Shown: positions 8,428 to 18,860, counted from the stretch's first letter. The stretch is DNA of 64,000 nucleotides from Methanolobus chelungpuianus (GCF_024500045.1 NZ_JTEO01000011.1:32218-96217), one strand, 5' to 3'. The notes: generated by a model from the sequence alone, not told the origin. Translations and numbers: made by a program.

Positions 8428-9630
8428 ATGTTATACCGGAAAATGCCAAAAAACGGAGACAAGCTCTCTATACTCGGTTTTGGTGCCATGCGCCTGCCTG
8501 TGAGAGAAGACAGGAGCATAGATGAGCCAAGGGCAACAAAACAGCTTCGCTATGCAATAGACAGAGGTGTAAACTATGTCGACACGGCTTGGCCATATCA
8601 CATGGGAGCGAGCGAGCCCTTCCTAGGTCGTGCACTTGCAGATGGATACAGGGAAAAAGTGAGACTTGCCACCAAACTCCCCACATGGATGGTCAACAGC
8701 CGCGAGGATATGGACCGGTTCCTCAATGCCCAGCTTGAGAGACTGGACACGGACCACATAGACTACTATATGGTACACGGCCTTACCGGGGGAAGCTGGG
8801 ATAAAATGAAGGGGTTTGGTGTTACAGAATTCCTCGGCAGTGCAAAGGCAGATGGCCGCATCATTAACTCCGGCTTCTCTTTTCACGGCAGAGGCGTGGA
8901 TTTTGCAGGGATAGTCGATGACTATGACTGGGACTTCTGCCAGATCCAGTACAACTTCCTGGATGAGAAGAACCAGGCCGGCACTGAAGGGCTTGAATAT
9001 GCAGCTTCAAAAGGTCTTGGCGTAATTGTCATGGAACCGCTGCGCGGTGGGAATCTTGCAGACCCCGTGCCGGCTGAAGTACAGGAGATCTGGGATGAGG
9101 CTCCGGTAAAGAGGTCTCCTGCTGAATGGGCTCTGCGCTGGATATGGAACCGCCCTGAGGTCACTGTTGTGCTGTCCGGCATGAACGAGGAGTCCCACAT
9201 TGAGGAGAATCTCAGGATAGCAGACGAAGGAGAGCCTCAAAGCCTTACTGTAACCGAACTGCAGCTTGTGGGCAGGGTGGAAAGGAAGTATCGCGAGATA
9301 ATGAAAGCAGGCTGCACGGGCTGCAGGTACTGCATGCCATGTCCCGCGTCGGTGGACATTCCGGGCTGTCTTGAGATATACAACAACCTGTACATGTTCA
9401 GGAAGGAGATGGAATCGAAGATGATGTATGCTACAAGGCTTGCGGGTATTGTGAGTGCGGACGATGAACCGCATTTTGCTTCCCAGTGCATCAAGTGCGG
9501 CAAATGCGTGGATGCATGTCCGCAGCACCTGCCGATACCCGATTTCCTGGAGGAGGTTGTAAGGGACCTTGAAGGTGCTGACCTCCGGGCAAGGGTGGAG
9601 ACGGCAAAGAGGATGTTTGTAAGGAAATGA
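8428..9630 (+). CDS. Aldo/keto reductase with C-terminal 4Fe-4S domain (copy 2)
   Basis: A 400-aa paralogue of the 4902-6101 product. The same tetrad is present (Asp52, Tyr57, Lys83, His117), with C-terminal CTGCRYCMPCP and CIKCGKCVDACP iron-sulfur motifs. Most differences fall in the barrel surface loops and the region before the second cysteine cluster. This suggests a gene duplication followed by divergence in substrate or partner. It is divergent from tetR, and the intergenic operator at 8146-8159 may also serve it, though it lies 270 bases from this start. The ATG is preceded by GAGGAG. Confidence 0.9.
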   Translation: MLYRKMPKNGDKLSILGFGAMRLPVREDRSIDEPRATKQLRYAIDRGVNYVDTAWPYHMGASEPFLGRALADGYREKVRLATKLPTWMVNSREDMDRFLNAQLERLDTDHIDYYMVHGLTGGSWDKMKGFGVTEFLGSAKADGRIINSGFSFHGRGVDFAGIVDDYDWDFCQIQYNFLDEKNQAGTEGLEYAASKGLGVIVMEPLRGGNLADPVPAEVQEIWDEAPVKRSPAEWALRWIWNRPEVTVVLSGMNEESHIEENLRIADEGEPQSLTVTELQLVGRVERKYREIMKAGCTGCRYCMPCPASVDIPGCLEIYNNLYMFRKEMESKMMYATRLAGIVSADDEPHFASQCIKCGKCVDACPQHLPIPDFLEEVVRDLEGADLRARVETAKRMFVRK

Positions 9631-9768
9631 GATGTATCAAGTGTCTCAGCTGTCCGTAAAAAGTGAGTGCTGAGCTCTTCTCCGGGTTTGCAGGATCTCA
9701 GGCTTTTGCCCAGTTTTTTATACTATTTTTGCCTATAAAAGTATAGAAATATACGCAGGTAGATTCAC

Positions 9769-10470
9769 TTGATACGTGCAAAGAATCTCTCAAAACATTT
9801 TGGCGGCACCAGGGCCGTGGACGAGGTAAGTCTCGAGGTGGAAAAGGGAGAACTGTTCGGTCTGCTGGGGCCCAACGGTTCGGGAAAGACCACGATGATC
9901 AGGATGCTCACAGGCCAGACCAGACCCACGTCAGGTGAAGTCACCGTGCGTGGGGTGGATGTTCTTTCCAGTCCCTTAAGAGTGAAGGAACTTACAGGTA
10001 TCATACCGGAGCAGGAAAATCCGCCAAGCTTTCTCACGGCGGAAGAGTACCTGCATTTCGTTGCAAAGGTCAGGAAGCTGGAGGATTTTGAAAAACAATG
10101 TGACTGGTGGTTTTCCTACCTTGATTTCGCAGATCAGAAAGATGTGCTCTGCAAGGACCTTTCCAGGGGCACAAGGCAAAAGCTCATGCTCTCACAGGCA
10201 TTCCTGCATGAACCGGAGCTTGTGATAATCGATGAGCCGCTTATCAACCTGGACCCGCTGATGCAGCGCAGGATCAAGGACTTCCTTAAAAGCTACGTAA
10301 AAAAGGGAGGTACCGTCTTCATATCCACCCATATACTGGAGATAGCCAGGGAGATATGCACCGGTATTGCCATCATATATAAAGGAAAACTGGTCTTCTC
10401 CGGCAGGATGGATGACCCTGCCATCGGGAGCAGGCCGCTGGAAGAGTTTTTCCTTGAACTTGTGAGCTGA
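9769..10470 (+). CDS. ABC transporter ATP-binding protein
   Basis: A 233-aa ATPase subunit of a probable ABC-2-type exporter. Walker A is GPNGSGKTT (residues 34-42). The signature is the unusual LSRGTRQKL instead of LSGGQ. Walker B is LVIIDEPLINLDP and the H-loop is in STHILE. Start is TTG at 9769, with AGGT eight bases upstream and a TATA-like stretch near 9738-9752. The permease gene follows after 10 bases. Substrate unknown. Confidence 0.9.
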   Translation: MIRAKNLSKHFGGTRAVDEVSLEVEKGELFGLLGPNGSGKTTMIRMLTGQTRPTSGEVTVRGVDVLSSPLRVKELTGIIPEQENPPSFLTAEEYLHFVAKVRKLEDFEKQCDWWFSYLDFADQKDVLCKDLSRGTRQKLMLSQAFLHEPELVIIDEPLINLDPLMQRRIKDFLKSYVKKGGTVFISTHILEIAREICTGIAIIYKGKLVFSGRMDDPAIGSRPLEEFFLELVS

Positions 10471-10480
10471 GGTGTCTGCA

Positions 10481-11875
10481 ATGCTTGAGCTGTTCAGGAG
10501 CATGATGAAGGAAGAGTGGCGCATGCACTCGTCATTTTTCGGTGACAGGGGATTTGCCTTCTTTCCGCTGGTCATAGCAGCCGTTTCCATGCTGCTCTCA
10601 CTGTCAATGGTATTGTTCGGAAGAATAATAAGCCAGGCTGAAGTGCTGCTCGGACTGCATTACCTGTTCCTCTTTATGGGCTGCATGGTGGGAGGATTCG
10701 GCTTGCTGGGCAGGGAGGTCATGAACAGGCGCTTCGGGCAGTTAAGCCTGCTGGCATATTGCTCAAGGACACTTCCGGTATCGGAAAGGGTTATTTTTTC
10801 CAACTTTGTTGTCAAGGATGTCATCTACTACTTTTTCCTCTACGTGCTGCCGTTTACCTCAGGCTTTGCGGCAGGTGCTCTTCTCACAGGCTGGCAGTAC
10901 TCGTTTTTCCTGCTCCTGATAACATTGTTCCTATCATTCTGTATCGGGCTGTCCCTGGTCTTCCTGCTGTCGACTATCTACGCCCATCTGGGAAAGAAGG
11001 CACTTTTGGTGTTACTCCTGATAGCAGTAGCGCTTCTTTTCATGTTCCGGGATTTACGCAGTGCTGACTTCTATGCATTGCCTTCCCTGGCTTTTTATCT
11101 GGAACCATCGGTGAACCTGCTTGTCACCTGCCTTGCACTTATCATGGTGCCTTCGATGATATCCATAATATTCATCAAGGTAGACTATCCTCAGTCGCAA
11201 AAGCACTACTCCAACAGTTTTTCCAAAATAGCCGGAAAGCTGGGGTTCTATGGTTACTCTCATTTCATGGCCAAGGACTACCTTGACTTCAGCCGCAGCG
11301 AGGGCGGTCCCGGAAAAATCGTATTCTCATTCCTGGTGCCGGTGGCGCTCTTATGGCTTTTCCTGCCTCAGCTGTTGAAAGTGGTTTCCGGGCTGGACAT
11401 ACTTGTGGTCTTCGCAGTGGTTGTGGGAATGATGGCTTCGACCATGTACAACTGGCTCGTGGAATTCGATATGTTCGGCTCCTATTCCTTCCTGCCCCTG
11501 ACGGTGCCGGATGTACTTAAAAGCAAGCTCAACAGCTATTCCCTGCTGAACGTGATCCCTCTTGGAGTGGTCCTGCTTACCGTCCTCCGGGCAGGCAGGC
11601 TGCAGGACATGTTCCACATAGTTCTGCTGTTCGTTGCCGTGTCAATGTACGTGGTTTCTATAACGGTCTACCTGACAGGGCTCAATACATCCTTCACCCT
11701 GTACAGTGCAGGTACTTTCACCACATATCTGCTGGCCATAGGTCCTGTGGTACTGGGGATGATCTTCCTTGGGCAGTTGAACTTCCAGTTCGTGCTTGCA
11801 GCAGTGCTTCTCGTGCCGGTATCCGTATATGTGCTAAAAAGGGCTTTCGTTAAGTGGAGTGGGCTGGAAGTTTGA
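10481..11875 (+). CDS. ABC transporter permease (multi-pass membrane protein)
   Basis: A 464-aa polytopic membrane protein with about twelve hydrophobic segments, partner of the ATPase encoded immediately upstream. A GTG at 10472 is in frame, but I prefer ATG 10481 because GAGGTG (10469-10474) lies six bases before it. Soluble stretches include a loop around GYSHFMAKDYLDFSRSEGG in mid-protein. No family-specific motif identifies the cargo. The pair resembles archaeal ABC-2 exporters of unknown substrate. Confidence 0.85.
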   Translation: MLELFRSMMKEEWRMHSSFFGDRGFAFFPLVIAAVSMLLSLSMVLFGRIISQAEVLLGLHYLFLFMGCMVGGFGLLGREVMNRRFGQLSLLAYCSRTLPVSERVIFSNFVVKDVIYYFFLYVLPFTSGFAAGALLTGWQYSFFLLLITLFLSFCIGLSLVFLLSTIYAHLGKKALLVLLLIAVALLFMFRDLRSADFYALPSLAFYLEPSVNLLVTCLALIMVPSMISIIFIKVDYPQSQKHYSNSFSKIAGKLGFYGYSHFMAKDYLDFSRSEGGPGKIVFSFLVPVALLWLFLPQLLKVVSGLDILVVFAVVVGMMASTMYNWLVEFDMFGSYSFLPLTVPDVLKSKLNSYSLLNVIPLGVVLLTVLRAGRLQDMFHIVLLFVAVSMYVVSITVYLTGLNTSFTLYSAGTFTTYLLAIGPVVLGMIFLGQLNFQFVLAAVLLVPVSVYVLKRAFVKWSGLEV

Positions 11876-11933
11876 TTCATAATGAGCACCTAAAGTATAA
11901 AGCATAATCTTGGAAACTATAAACTGAGCTTAG

Positions 11934-12316
11934 ATGACAAAATACATCATCAAAGAAAAACTCCCGACAGTTGAAGAGTACATCAGCCTGCGGAAGTCCG
12001 TCGGCTGGCCCTGCCCCGGTAACCAGGCGATAGAGAAAAGTCTGGGTAACTCCACCTGCTGCGTTTGCGCTGTTGACAAAGACAGGGTCGTCGGCATGTC
12101 CCGTCTGGTAGGGGCATCTATTTCGTTGCCGATGTCATCGTATTGCCCGAGTATCAGGGTCAGGGCATCGGCACTGTGCTGATGGAAAATATAATGTCCT
12201 ACCTGAAAGAGCAGGTGCAGGATTATTCTTACATTGCCCTGATGTCGGCAAAAGGGAAAGAGGCCTTCTACGAAAAGTTCGGCTTTTTCAAAAGGCCGAC
12301 GGGAGAGTATGGCTAA
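11934..12316 (+). pseudogene. GNAT acetyltransferase, frameshifted
   Basis: The first frame (11934-12182) encodes the start of a small acetyltransferase, MTKYIIKEKLPTVEEY through DRVVGMSRLVG. It then runs out of frame near base 12115. A second frame resumes with IYFVADVIVLPEYQGQGIG, the acetyl-CoA-binding motif A, and continues to KFGFFKRPTGEYG with a stop at 12316. The 383-base span is not a multiple of three. Four missing bases (or two extra) at the GGGGC around 12112-12116, where relatives usually have G-D-G, would restore a protein of about 128 aa. It is either a pseudogene or a local sequence error. Substrate unknown. Confidence 0.75.
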
Positions 12317-12341
12317 GGGATGATGATTGAGCTTTGAGAAT

Positions 12342-13079
12342 CTAGGGCCTGTATTCCCGGACGGCGGCCTGATCCTTTTTTCTCCCATACGGGCACACAT
12401 ACAGGCACAGCCCGCACACAGGTATCTGCCCGTTGCCCTTCATTTCATTGAAATAGTCCTCGCATTTCCCGGCATCGTACCTGTAATCCCTGCTTTCGCT
12501 TTCGACAAAATCCCTTCCGGTAAAGGCCTTAACAGGACATATCTTCACACACTCGTTGCATGTTCCGCACTTGCTCTCAGTTGTGCTGCCTGTGGGTATG
12601 AGGGGGGCATCGGTCAGGATAGTCGTCCATCTGACCCTTGGCCCGCTGTCGGGAGTTATCAGGAGGCAGCTCTTGCCTATCCATCCCAGGCCGGCCAGGT
12701 GTGCGGCCAGTTTGTGGGAGAACTGCGCACATATCCTTTCGTTATCGATCCTTTCGGATGCCGGGAGAGGCAATGCCATATAACCTCTTTCCTGGATGTA
12801 ACTGCTTACAACTGAAGCTGTCAGGTCGAGCCTTGAGTTGATCACGTTATAGGCATGGTGCCTGTAATTCAGGGCCGCAGACCTCTCTTTCCTGTGCGGG
12901 AGCCTGTCAACTATAGGATATATCAGTCTTATCCCGAGCGAGATAGCATAGGGATATACAGTTAACTCATCTCCGCCCTGCTCTGCAATGAAATCCCTGG
13001 CAAGCGCCAGGTCAGCTACGCCAAAGTAATAGGCACCGTTGTCCCGGGCGATTTCGTTCAGTTCCTGCTGAAGGCTCAC
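12342..13079 (-). CDS. QueG-like Fe-S protein (epoxyqueuosine reductase family relative)
   Basis: A 245-aa protein with the central signature of the epoxyqueuosine-reductase/double-cluster family, [16 protein letters not shown] followed by [13 protein letters not shown]. Two cysteine clusters follow, [12 protein letters not shown] and [11 protein letters not shown]. It lacks the HEAT-repeat tail of bacterial QueG. Archaea make archaeosine rather than queuosine, so the reaction is probably different. A corrinoid-dependent or ferredoxin-like reductive role is conceivable but not shown. It is convergent with the frameshifted GNAT gene 25 bases away. Confidence 0.8.
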   Translation of the reverse strand: MSLQQELNEIARDNGAYYFGVADLALARDFIAEQGGDELTVYPYAISLGIRLIYPIVDRLPHRKERSAALNYRHHAYNVINSRLDLTASVVSSYIQERGYMALPLPASERIDNERICAQFSHKLAAHLAGLGWIGKSCLLITPDSGPRVRWTTILTDAPLIPTGSTTESKCGTCNECVKICPVKAFTGRDFVESESRDYRYDAGKCEDYFNEMKGNGQIPVCGLCLYVCPYGRKKDQAAVREYRP

Positions 13080-13179
13080 AAACGTCCCTCCAATATATGC
13101 ATTATTTCATAATGCTTATGTCACCAACACTTACAACACTTAGAAAGTTTTCTATAACCAATTCACCAAAAAAATAGAG

Positions 13180-13213
13180 AGGCCTTTTTTGAAAGAAGCT
13201 CTTCCAAAGGCCT
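13180..13213 (-). terminator. Terminator of the SulP gene
   Basis: Inverted repeat AGGCCTTT (13180-13187) / AAAGGCCT (13206-13213). On the minus strand it is followed by CTCTATTTTTTT, giving a hairpin plus T-run just past the SulP stop at 13226. Confidence 0.6.
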
Positions 13214-13225
13214 GTGGATGGAAGC

Positions 13226-14947
13226 TTATCTGGCAGCTGTTGAGCCGTGGGATGAAGCGGCCTCCGATGGCTTCAGGTCAGAGCCGCCTTTCCCACTTGC
13301 GTTCTCGTTCTTGAGGTAAGCCAGGGCCTCCTGGGTGCTGCTGAAGATGAGGACCTCTTTATTTCTTATCATATGCCTGAGCTCCGCATCGTTATCGATC
13401 TTGCTCATCACTTCAGGCTGTATGGATGTAAGGTAGACCTTCTGCTTCATCTTCTTACTGGAGTGGATGAAACTTCTCAGTCGCTCAAGGCCGGTGGTGT
13501 CGATGAACGGGACGTAGCGCATGCGCAGGATAATATGAGGCTTACTGATGTTCATATGCTCATTTATCTTGCTCTCGAACACGTTCATGGCTCCGAAGAA
13601 GAATGGGCCGTTGATGGTATACACAGAAACGTTCTTCTCCAGGTATGGGTCGGCAAAGATAGTGGCGTTGATGCCCTTTGTCCTGTCATATCTCTCCATT
13701 GTGTGGATATCGATAACATTTGTCATCCTGATGAAGAGCAGGATTATAGCCAGGAACATGCCCATCTGTACGGCAAAGACCAGGTCGGTGAGCACGGTCA
13801 GCAGGAAAGTGACTACCAGTACGGCTGTGTCCATCTTGCTGATGCTCATGATGGTCCTGAACTCCGTGATGTTAATCATCCTGAGGGATACCAGTATCAG
13901 CACACCTGCAAGGTAAGCCTTGGGGATGAACGCGGCTACGGGACCGAGGAAGAGCAGCACTGCGAGCAGGATCAGGGCGTGTATGATACCTGACATCTGT
14001 GTCTTTGCTCCCTCCCTGATGTTGACAGCGCTCCTTGCAATGGCAGCTGTACATGGAATCCCTGAGAAGAAGGGCAATATGACATTGGCAATACCCTGTC
14101 CAAGCAGCTCCCTGTTGCTGTCATGCTTTGTGTTTGTCATACCGTCACATACGACAGCACACAGAAGCGCCTCAATAGCACCCAGGAGCGCAATGGTAAG
14201 GGCTGCGGGCAGTACGGCCATCACAAGGTCCAGGTTCAGGCTTATCATGCTGATGCTGGGGAGCTCCGTGGGGATGCTTCCCACAAGAGGTACGCTCAGG
14301 CTGAGATTGTAGGTGAGCAACACTGTCAGGAACAGGGCTATTATTGAAGCCGGCAGGCTGCTTAAATATCTGACCTTTGCCAAGATGGCGGGCAGGTAAA
14401 TGAGAAGCAGTATTGTTCCTATGCATATCAGCACTGCTGCAGTGTCCAGGACATCGAGCCTGACGTATATCTCATAAAGTGTTTCCCATACACGTTCCTG
14501 TGCCGGGAAGGAGATACCGAGTGCGTTGGGTATCTGACCGATCAGGATTATTGCACCTATGCCGCTGGTGAAACCGGAAATAACGGGCAGCGGGATGTAC
14601 TTGACTACCTTGCCGAGCCTGAGCAGCCCGAAGAGCAACTGGAAAACACCTGCCAGGAATCCTGCAAGGAGCAGCCCTTCAAGTCCGAAGCTGTGCACTG
14701 TTGAAAGGATGATGACTGTCATGGCACCGGTAGGCCCGGTGATGGAATATCGCGAACCTCCCACGGAAGATGCCAGTATTCCCGCAATTACGGCGGTATA
14801 AAGTCCCAGAACAGGTTCGACACCCGAAGCCATGGCAAAGGCAATGGCAAGGGGAAGCGCTACTATGGCGGTGATAAAACCCGCCTTGAGATCGCTGGAG
14901 AACGACTCTTTGAAATATCGGCTAATTGTTTTTGTTGTTTGCATCAT
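13226..14947 (-). CDS. SulP family anion (sulfate-type) transporter with STAS domain
   Basis: A 573-aa secondary transporter. An N-terminal helical membrane domain of about 10-14 segments carries the SulP-typical GLYTAVIAG and GPTGAM patterns. A C-terminal cytosolic STAS domain (about residues 435-545) follows, with PFIDTTGLERLRSF at the phosphorylatable loop. Sulfate, bicarbonate or another anion is possible. A longer frame opens at 14992, but a TATA element (about 15007-15016) would start transcription near 14987, so the MM pair at 14947/14944 is the likely start. A hairpin terminator follows the gene. Confidence 0.9.
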   Translation of the reverse strand: MMQTTKTISRYFKESFSSDLKAGFITAIVALPLAIAFAMASGVEPVLGLYTAVIAGILASSVGGSRYSITGPTGAMTVIILSTVHSFGLEGLLLAGFLAGVFQLLFGLLRLGKVVKYIPLPVISGFTSGIGAIILIGQIPNALGISFPAQERVWETLYEIYVRLDVLDTAAVLICIGTILLLIYLPAILAKVRYLSSLPASIIALFLTVLLTYNLSLSVPLVGSIPTELPSISMISLNLDLVMAVLPAALTIALLGAIEALLCAVVCDGMTNTKHDSNRELLGQGIANVILPFFSGIPCTAAIARSAVNIREGAKTQMSGIIHALILLAVLLFLGPVAAFIPKAYLAGVLILVSLRMINITEFRTIMSISKMDTAVLVVTFLLTVLTDLVFAVQMGMFLAIILLFIRMTNVIDIHTMERYDRTKGINATIFADPYLEKNVSVYTINGPFFFGAMNVFESKINEHMNISKPHIILRMRYVPFIDTTGLERLRSFIHSSKKMKQKVYLTSIQPEVMSKIDNDAELRHMIRNKEVLIFSSTQEALAYLKNENASGKGGSDLKPSEAASSHGSTAAR

Positions 14948-15095
14948 ATCAAGCCAGCTGACCGGGGTCAAAATTCGACTGATAAAGCGCATTAGAGTTA
15001 AGACCCTATATATATACTTTGTTACATATGAAAATTTATGAGAAATGCTCTGCAGCTATTGGGACAATTGTACTCAGGTGCTCCTGAAACAACGA

Positions 15096-15755
15096 TCAAA
15101 CCCTGCTCGATGGGCACAGCGTGTTAACCACGCAAAGCTCGCACTTTGGCTTGCGTGCCGCACAGATATTGCGCCCGTGCAGGATCAGTGTCATGGAAAG
15201 GGTTTCCAGGTCTTCCTTTTTTGCAATGGCCATCAGGTCTTTCTCTATCTTCTCAGGGTCTTCGTGCCGGGTGAATCCCAGACGGCGGGAAAGGCGCTTG
15301 ACATGCGTGTCCACCGCAATACCCTCGATCTTGCCGAACGCCCTCGAAAGTACAATGTTTGCGGTCTTGCGGCCGACCCCGGGAAGCTGCAGCAGGCCTT
15401 CCATGGTATCCGGAACCTTGCCGGAGAAATCAGAAAGCATAATGCGGGCGCTTGCGATGATGTGTCTTGCTTTCTGGTAATAGAAACCGGAGGAATATAT
15501 CTCCTTTCCGAACTTGTCAGGGTCTGCAAAAGCATAGTCCTCAACCGTGCGATACTCCTTGAAAAGGCTCTGCGTTACCTGGTTCACCTGGCGATCCGTG
15601 GACTGGGCAGAAAGGATGGTAGCCACGAGCAGCTCCAGGGGATTGCTGAAATGCAGGGCTGGGGCAGCGCCAGGGTATTCCTGCTTCAGTATTTCGAAGA
15701 TGCGGTCGAAGTTCTCCGTGTTGTCAGGCACAAGTGCCGGGGCTTGTGAGACCAT
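15096..15755 (-). CDS. nth: Endonuclease III (DNA glycosylase/AP lyase)
   Basis: A 219-aa base-excision-repair enzyme that removes oxidised pyrimidines and nicks the abasic site. The helix-hairpin-helix LPGVGRKTA contains the catalytic lysine. The catalytic aspartate is in AVDTHVKRL. The C-terminal [4Fe-4S] ligands have the canonical C-x6-C-x2-C-x5-C spacing. Length is standard. It stands alone, divergent from nothing and 213 bases upstream of the por operon end. Confidence 0.96.
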   Translation of the reverse strand: MVSQAPALVPDNTENFDRIFEILKQEYPGAAPALHFSNPLELLVATILSAQSTDRQVNQVTQSLFKEYRTVEDYAFADPDKFGKEIYSSGFYYQKARHIIASARIMLSDFSGKVPDTMEGLLQLPGVGRKTANIVLSRAFGKIEGIAVDTHVKRLSRRLGFTRHEDPEKIEKDLMAIAKKEDLETLSMTLILHGRNICAARKPKCELCVVNTLCPSSRV

Positions 15756-15968
15756 GCATGCCTATATGGATCAATAGTTCTTATCACTTTTTCAGAACCC
15801 GTTTGCTTCCACTCGAAAATAAAATAATAATGCATCTATAGAAATACTTTTATTTACTGACGCGAAGGCAGGACAAGCTGCAGCAATGGATGTAAAAGTA
15901 ACCTATATCCTGATAACAGGTAAAGAAGCAGTATAGGTATAAAAAAGTATAGTTGAAGAGCGGGCCGA

Positions 15969-16847
15969 TCAGAGGCCGAACTCTTCAATGTTCTTGTCAG
16001 CTATAGCCTGAATCTTTGCGACCTCGTCAGCACCGCCTTCCATGGTGAAGAGATGCTTGAAACGGCGCTGCATCTTGAGATATTCCTCGACCGGCTTCTT
16101 ATTGGCACCTATCTTGCGGACCTTGGTAACCTTGCCGTCCTCTACCTCATACAGCGGCCAGAGCCCTGTCTGAACGGCCATCCTGGCAACCTCGACTGTC
16201 TTGGAGGTATCGAATCCCCAGCCGGTTGTGCACGGCGCATGGCAGTGGATGTAAGTGGGGCCTTCGATCTCGGTTGCTTTCTTGACCTTGGCTATCATAT
16301 CCTTCGGGTATGCAAGGGAGGTTGTGGCTACATAGGGTGAGCCGTGTGCGACCATGATCGCAGGCATGTTCTTCTTCAGCCTGGGGTTTCCGAATGAGAC
16401 CTTACCTGCGGGACTTGTGGTCGTGGAAGCTCCGTAGGGAGTGCCTGCACTTCTCTGCACGCCGGTGTTCATGTAGGCTTCATTGTCAATACACACATAG
16501 GTAAAGTTGTGCCCTCTTTCAAAGGCACCGGACAGGGCCTGCAGCCCGATATCCATGGTCGCGCCGTCGCCACCCATCGCAATTACCTTTGTGCCCTGCT
16601 TCCCGAGAGCCCTGAGTGCAGCCTCTATGCCCGAGGCAACAGCTCCTGCGTTCTCGAAAAGTGAGTGTATCCAGGGTACATCCCATGACGTTTCCGGGTA
16701 GGGAGTGGTCATGACCTCAAGACATCCCGTAGGACTGACCACAATACAGTCCTCTCCGGCACCCATCAGGGTGAACTTCGCGGCCATTGCATCACAGCAG
16801 CCTGCACATCCCCTGTGTCCCGGAGCTAACAGTGATATTGATTTCAT
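15969..16847 (-). CDS. porB: Pyruvate:ferredoxin oxidoreductase, beta subunit
   Basis: A 292-aa thiamine-diphosphate-binding subunit. Residues near the start, [16 protein letters not shown], include cluster-ligand cysteines. The TPP/Mg motif is [15 protein letters not shown] followed about 20 residues later by DNEAYMNTG. With PorA, PorC and PorD it interconverts pyruvate + CoA with acetyl-CoA + CO2 and reduced ferredoxin. In a methanogen this mostly runs toward pyruvate synthesis. The ATG overlaps the porA stop (ATGA), indicating translational coupling. It is the last gene of the operon. Confidence 0.95.
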   Translation of the reverse strand: MKSISLLAPGHRGCAGCCDAMAAKFTLMGAGEDCIVVSPTGCLEVMTTPYPETSWDVPWIHSLFENAGAVASGIEAALRALGKQGTKVIAMGGDGATMDIGLQALSGAFERGHNFTYVCIDNEAYMNTGVQRSAGTPYGASTTTSPAGKVSFGNPRLKKNMPAIMVAHGSPYVATTSLAYPKDMIAKVKKATEIEGPTYIHCHAPCTTGWGFDTSKTVEVARMAVQTGLWPLYEVEDGKVTKVRKIGANKKPVEEYLKMQRRFKHLFTMEGGADEVAKIQAIADKNIEEFGL

Positions 16848-18058
16848 ACAAGTTCCTCCTTCAGATCGGTAAACTGGCTCTCTACCTTGATACCTGATCT
16901 CATTACTTCCTCTGCGTCGGAAATTATTTTCTCGATAGTGCTCATGGGTATGTCGCGTCCGCCCTGCCCTATCATATATCCTATGACAGGTACATCGATA
17001 TCAGTGTTGTACAGTACGGACTTCGTTTCAATGAAAAGGGCTCCGGCATTCATACCGAGCGAGATGTTCTTGTCAAGCACGACAACTACCTTTGCATCCC
17101 TGATGACATTCATGATAGCCTGTGCAGGGAATGGTCTGAAGGCCCTTACCTTCAGCAGTCCGATCTTGACATTCTTCTCCCTGAGACGGTCGATGACATC
17201 CTTGATGGTTCCTATAATGGAGCCCATTGCCATTATTATTATGTCTGCATCCTCAGTGCAGTACTCATCGATAAGCCCTCCGAAGTGCCTGCCAAACATA
17301 TCATAGAACTCGTTGGCTGTATCCTCGATCTTCTTCAGGGAGTTCTGCATGGCGCGCTCCTGCTGGTACCTGAACTCAGTGTAGAAGTTGGGGTCTGCGA
17401 ACGCACCGAAGGTCAGGGGATTCTTAGAGTCAAGGATACGCTCCGGCCTGAACGGTGGCAGGAACTCATCAGTTATCTCCTGTTCAAGAAGCACCAGAGG
17501 CTCGTACACATGTGAGAGGATGAAACCATCCATGCAGGTCATGCATGGCATCATGACATCCCTGTCCTCGGAGATCTTGAAAGCCTGCGCAGTCATATCG
17601 GAGATTTCCTGTATGTTCTCGGCATAGAGCTGGATCCATCCTGTATCCCTCTGGGATATGGAGTCCTGATGATCGTTCCATATGTTGATGGGTGCACTGA
17701 CTGCCCTGTTTGCAACGGTCATGACAATAGGTAGCCTCATACCCGCCACGTTGAACAGGACCTCGTGCATGAGCTCAAGTCCCTGGGATGTTGTGGCCGA
17801 GTAGGATCTTGCACCTACAGCTGAGGATCCTATAAGGGCTGAGAGTGCCGAGAACTCGGACTCTACGTTAATGTATTCGCAGTTTGGTATCTCGCCGTCT
17901 GCGATGAACTTGGAGAGTTCCTCGACAATGTGCGTCTGCGGTGTGATCGGATAAGCGGATATGACATTTGGCCTGCATACCCTGACTGCATTTGCAACTG
18001 CATATGATCCTTCCACGACGACCATTTTCTGCTTGTCCATCTTGGTTTCGCGTGCCAT
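16844..18058 (-). CDS. porA: Pyruvate:ferredoxin oxidoreductase, alpha subunit
   Basis: A 404-aa subunit holding the pyrimidine-binding half of the TPP site and the substrate pocket. Landmarks are [14 protein letters not shown] near residue 35 and [13 protein letters not shown] near 95. An upstream in-frame Met at 18121 exists, but the start is ATG 18058. It has GGAGGAG just before it and overlaps the porD stop in TAATG, whereas the longer version would run 60 bases into porD. Length then equals the family norm. Confidence 0.95.
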   Translation of the reverse strand: MARETKMDKQKMVVVEGSYAVANAVRVCRPNVISAYPITPQTHIVEELSKFIADGEIPNCEYINVESEFSALSALIGSSAVGARSYSATTSQGLELMHEVLFNVAGMRLPIVMTVANRAVSAPINIWNDHQDSISQRDTGWIQLYAENIQEISDMTAQAFKISEDRDVMMPCMTCMDGFILSHVYEPLVLLEQEITDEFLPPFRPERILDSKNPLTFGAFADPNFYTEFRYQQERAMQNSLKKIEDTANEFYDMFGRHFGGLIDEYCTEDADIIIMAMGSIIGTIKDVIDRLREKNVKIGLLKVRAFRPFPAQAIMNVIRDAKVVVVLDKNISLGMNAGALFIETKSVLYNTDIDVPVIGYMIGQGGRDIPMSTIEKIISDAEEVMRSGIKVESQFTDLKEELV

Positions 18059-18318
18059 TATTTCTCCTCCAGGACCATTGTGATAGCGCTTTTCGGACAC
18101 TCGTTGGCACATATGCCGCATCCTTTACAATAATCGTAATCGAACTCGAAGTAACCATCTTCCCTTGGCTTAACTGAACTGTCAGGACATAACAGCTCAC
18201 ACAGCTTGCATTTTATGCACTTGTCATAGTCGTAGACAGGCTTGAAGGTCCTCCATCCGCCGGTCTTGTTGACCCTGCTGGTGCCTGCCTCGCAAATGGC
18301 TCCGGGTACTATCTTCAC
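18058..18318 (-). CDS. porD: Pyruvate:ferredoxin oxidoreductase, delta (ferredoxin) subunit
   Basis: An 86-aa two-cluster ferredoxin subunit that relays electrons from the TPP subunits. The cysteine motifs are [12 protein letters not shown] and [12 protein letters not shown], each the CxxCxxCxxxCP pattern for a [4Fe-4S] cluster. The start overlaps the porC stop by four bases and the end overlaps porA by one base. Confidence 0.95.
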   Translation of the reverse strand: MKIVPGAICEAGTSRVNKTGGWRTFKPVYDYDKCIKCKLCELLCPDSSVKPREDGYFEFDYDYCKGCGICANECPKSAITMVLEEK

Positions 18319-18860
18319 TTCTGTCCCTCCATCATCTCGTATGCTTTCATAATTGCCTGTGCGTTCCTTTCCCCGACCTTTCCCGGGAATCTTTCCCTGA
18401 CTGCTCCCATTATGGATTCCGGCCTGATCTCACCGGTTGCTCCGGCAAAGGCTCCAAGCAGGACGGTATTGACTATTGGCATTCCGATTATGTCCAGTGC
18501 TATCTTTGTAGCATTGACTGTCATTATCTTTGCCTTTGTATCGAGCTTGAATGTTTCCGGATCGAAATCACTGTTAATTATAAGGATCCCGTCATCCTTC
18601 AGGCCACTGGCCACATCGACAGACTCAAGCAGTGTCGGATCCTGCACGATCACATAATCGGGGTTGTATATCTGGCTTCTCAGTCTTATGGGAGCATCGC
18701 TTATCCTTGTGAAGGCCTGGACAGGTGCTCCTCTTCTTTCCACTCCGAAAGCTGGGAAAGCCTGACTGAACTTGCCGTCCGCAAAAGCAGCAACTGCCAG
18801 AAGCTCAGCAGCAGTGACCGACCCCTGACCTCCCCGGCCGTGTATTCTTATCTCTTTCAT
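18315..18860 (-). CDS. porC: Pyruvate:ferredoxin oxidoreductase, gamma subunit
   Basis: A 181-aa subunit with the CoA-binding-type N-terminus [20 protein letters not shown] and mid-protein [13 protein letters not shown]. It is first in the order porC-porD-porA-porB. A Met five codons upstream (18875) is in frame. The ATG at 18860 is preferred because GGAG lies nine bases before it, and the upstream ATG has no ribosome-binding site. The 260 bases upstream (to 19123) are AT-rich promoter DNA, with no other gene seen. Confidence 0.94.
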   Translation of the reverse strand: MKEIRIHGRGGQGSVTAAELLAVAAFADGKFSQAFPAFGVERRGAPVQAFTRISDAPIRLRSQIYNPDYVIVQDPTLLESVDVASGLKDDGILIINSDFDPETFKLDTKAKIMTVNATKIALDIIGMPIVNTVLLGAFAGATGEIRPESIMGAVRERFPGKVGERNAQAIMKAYEMMEGQK

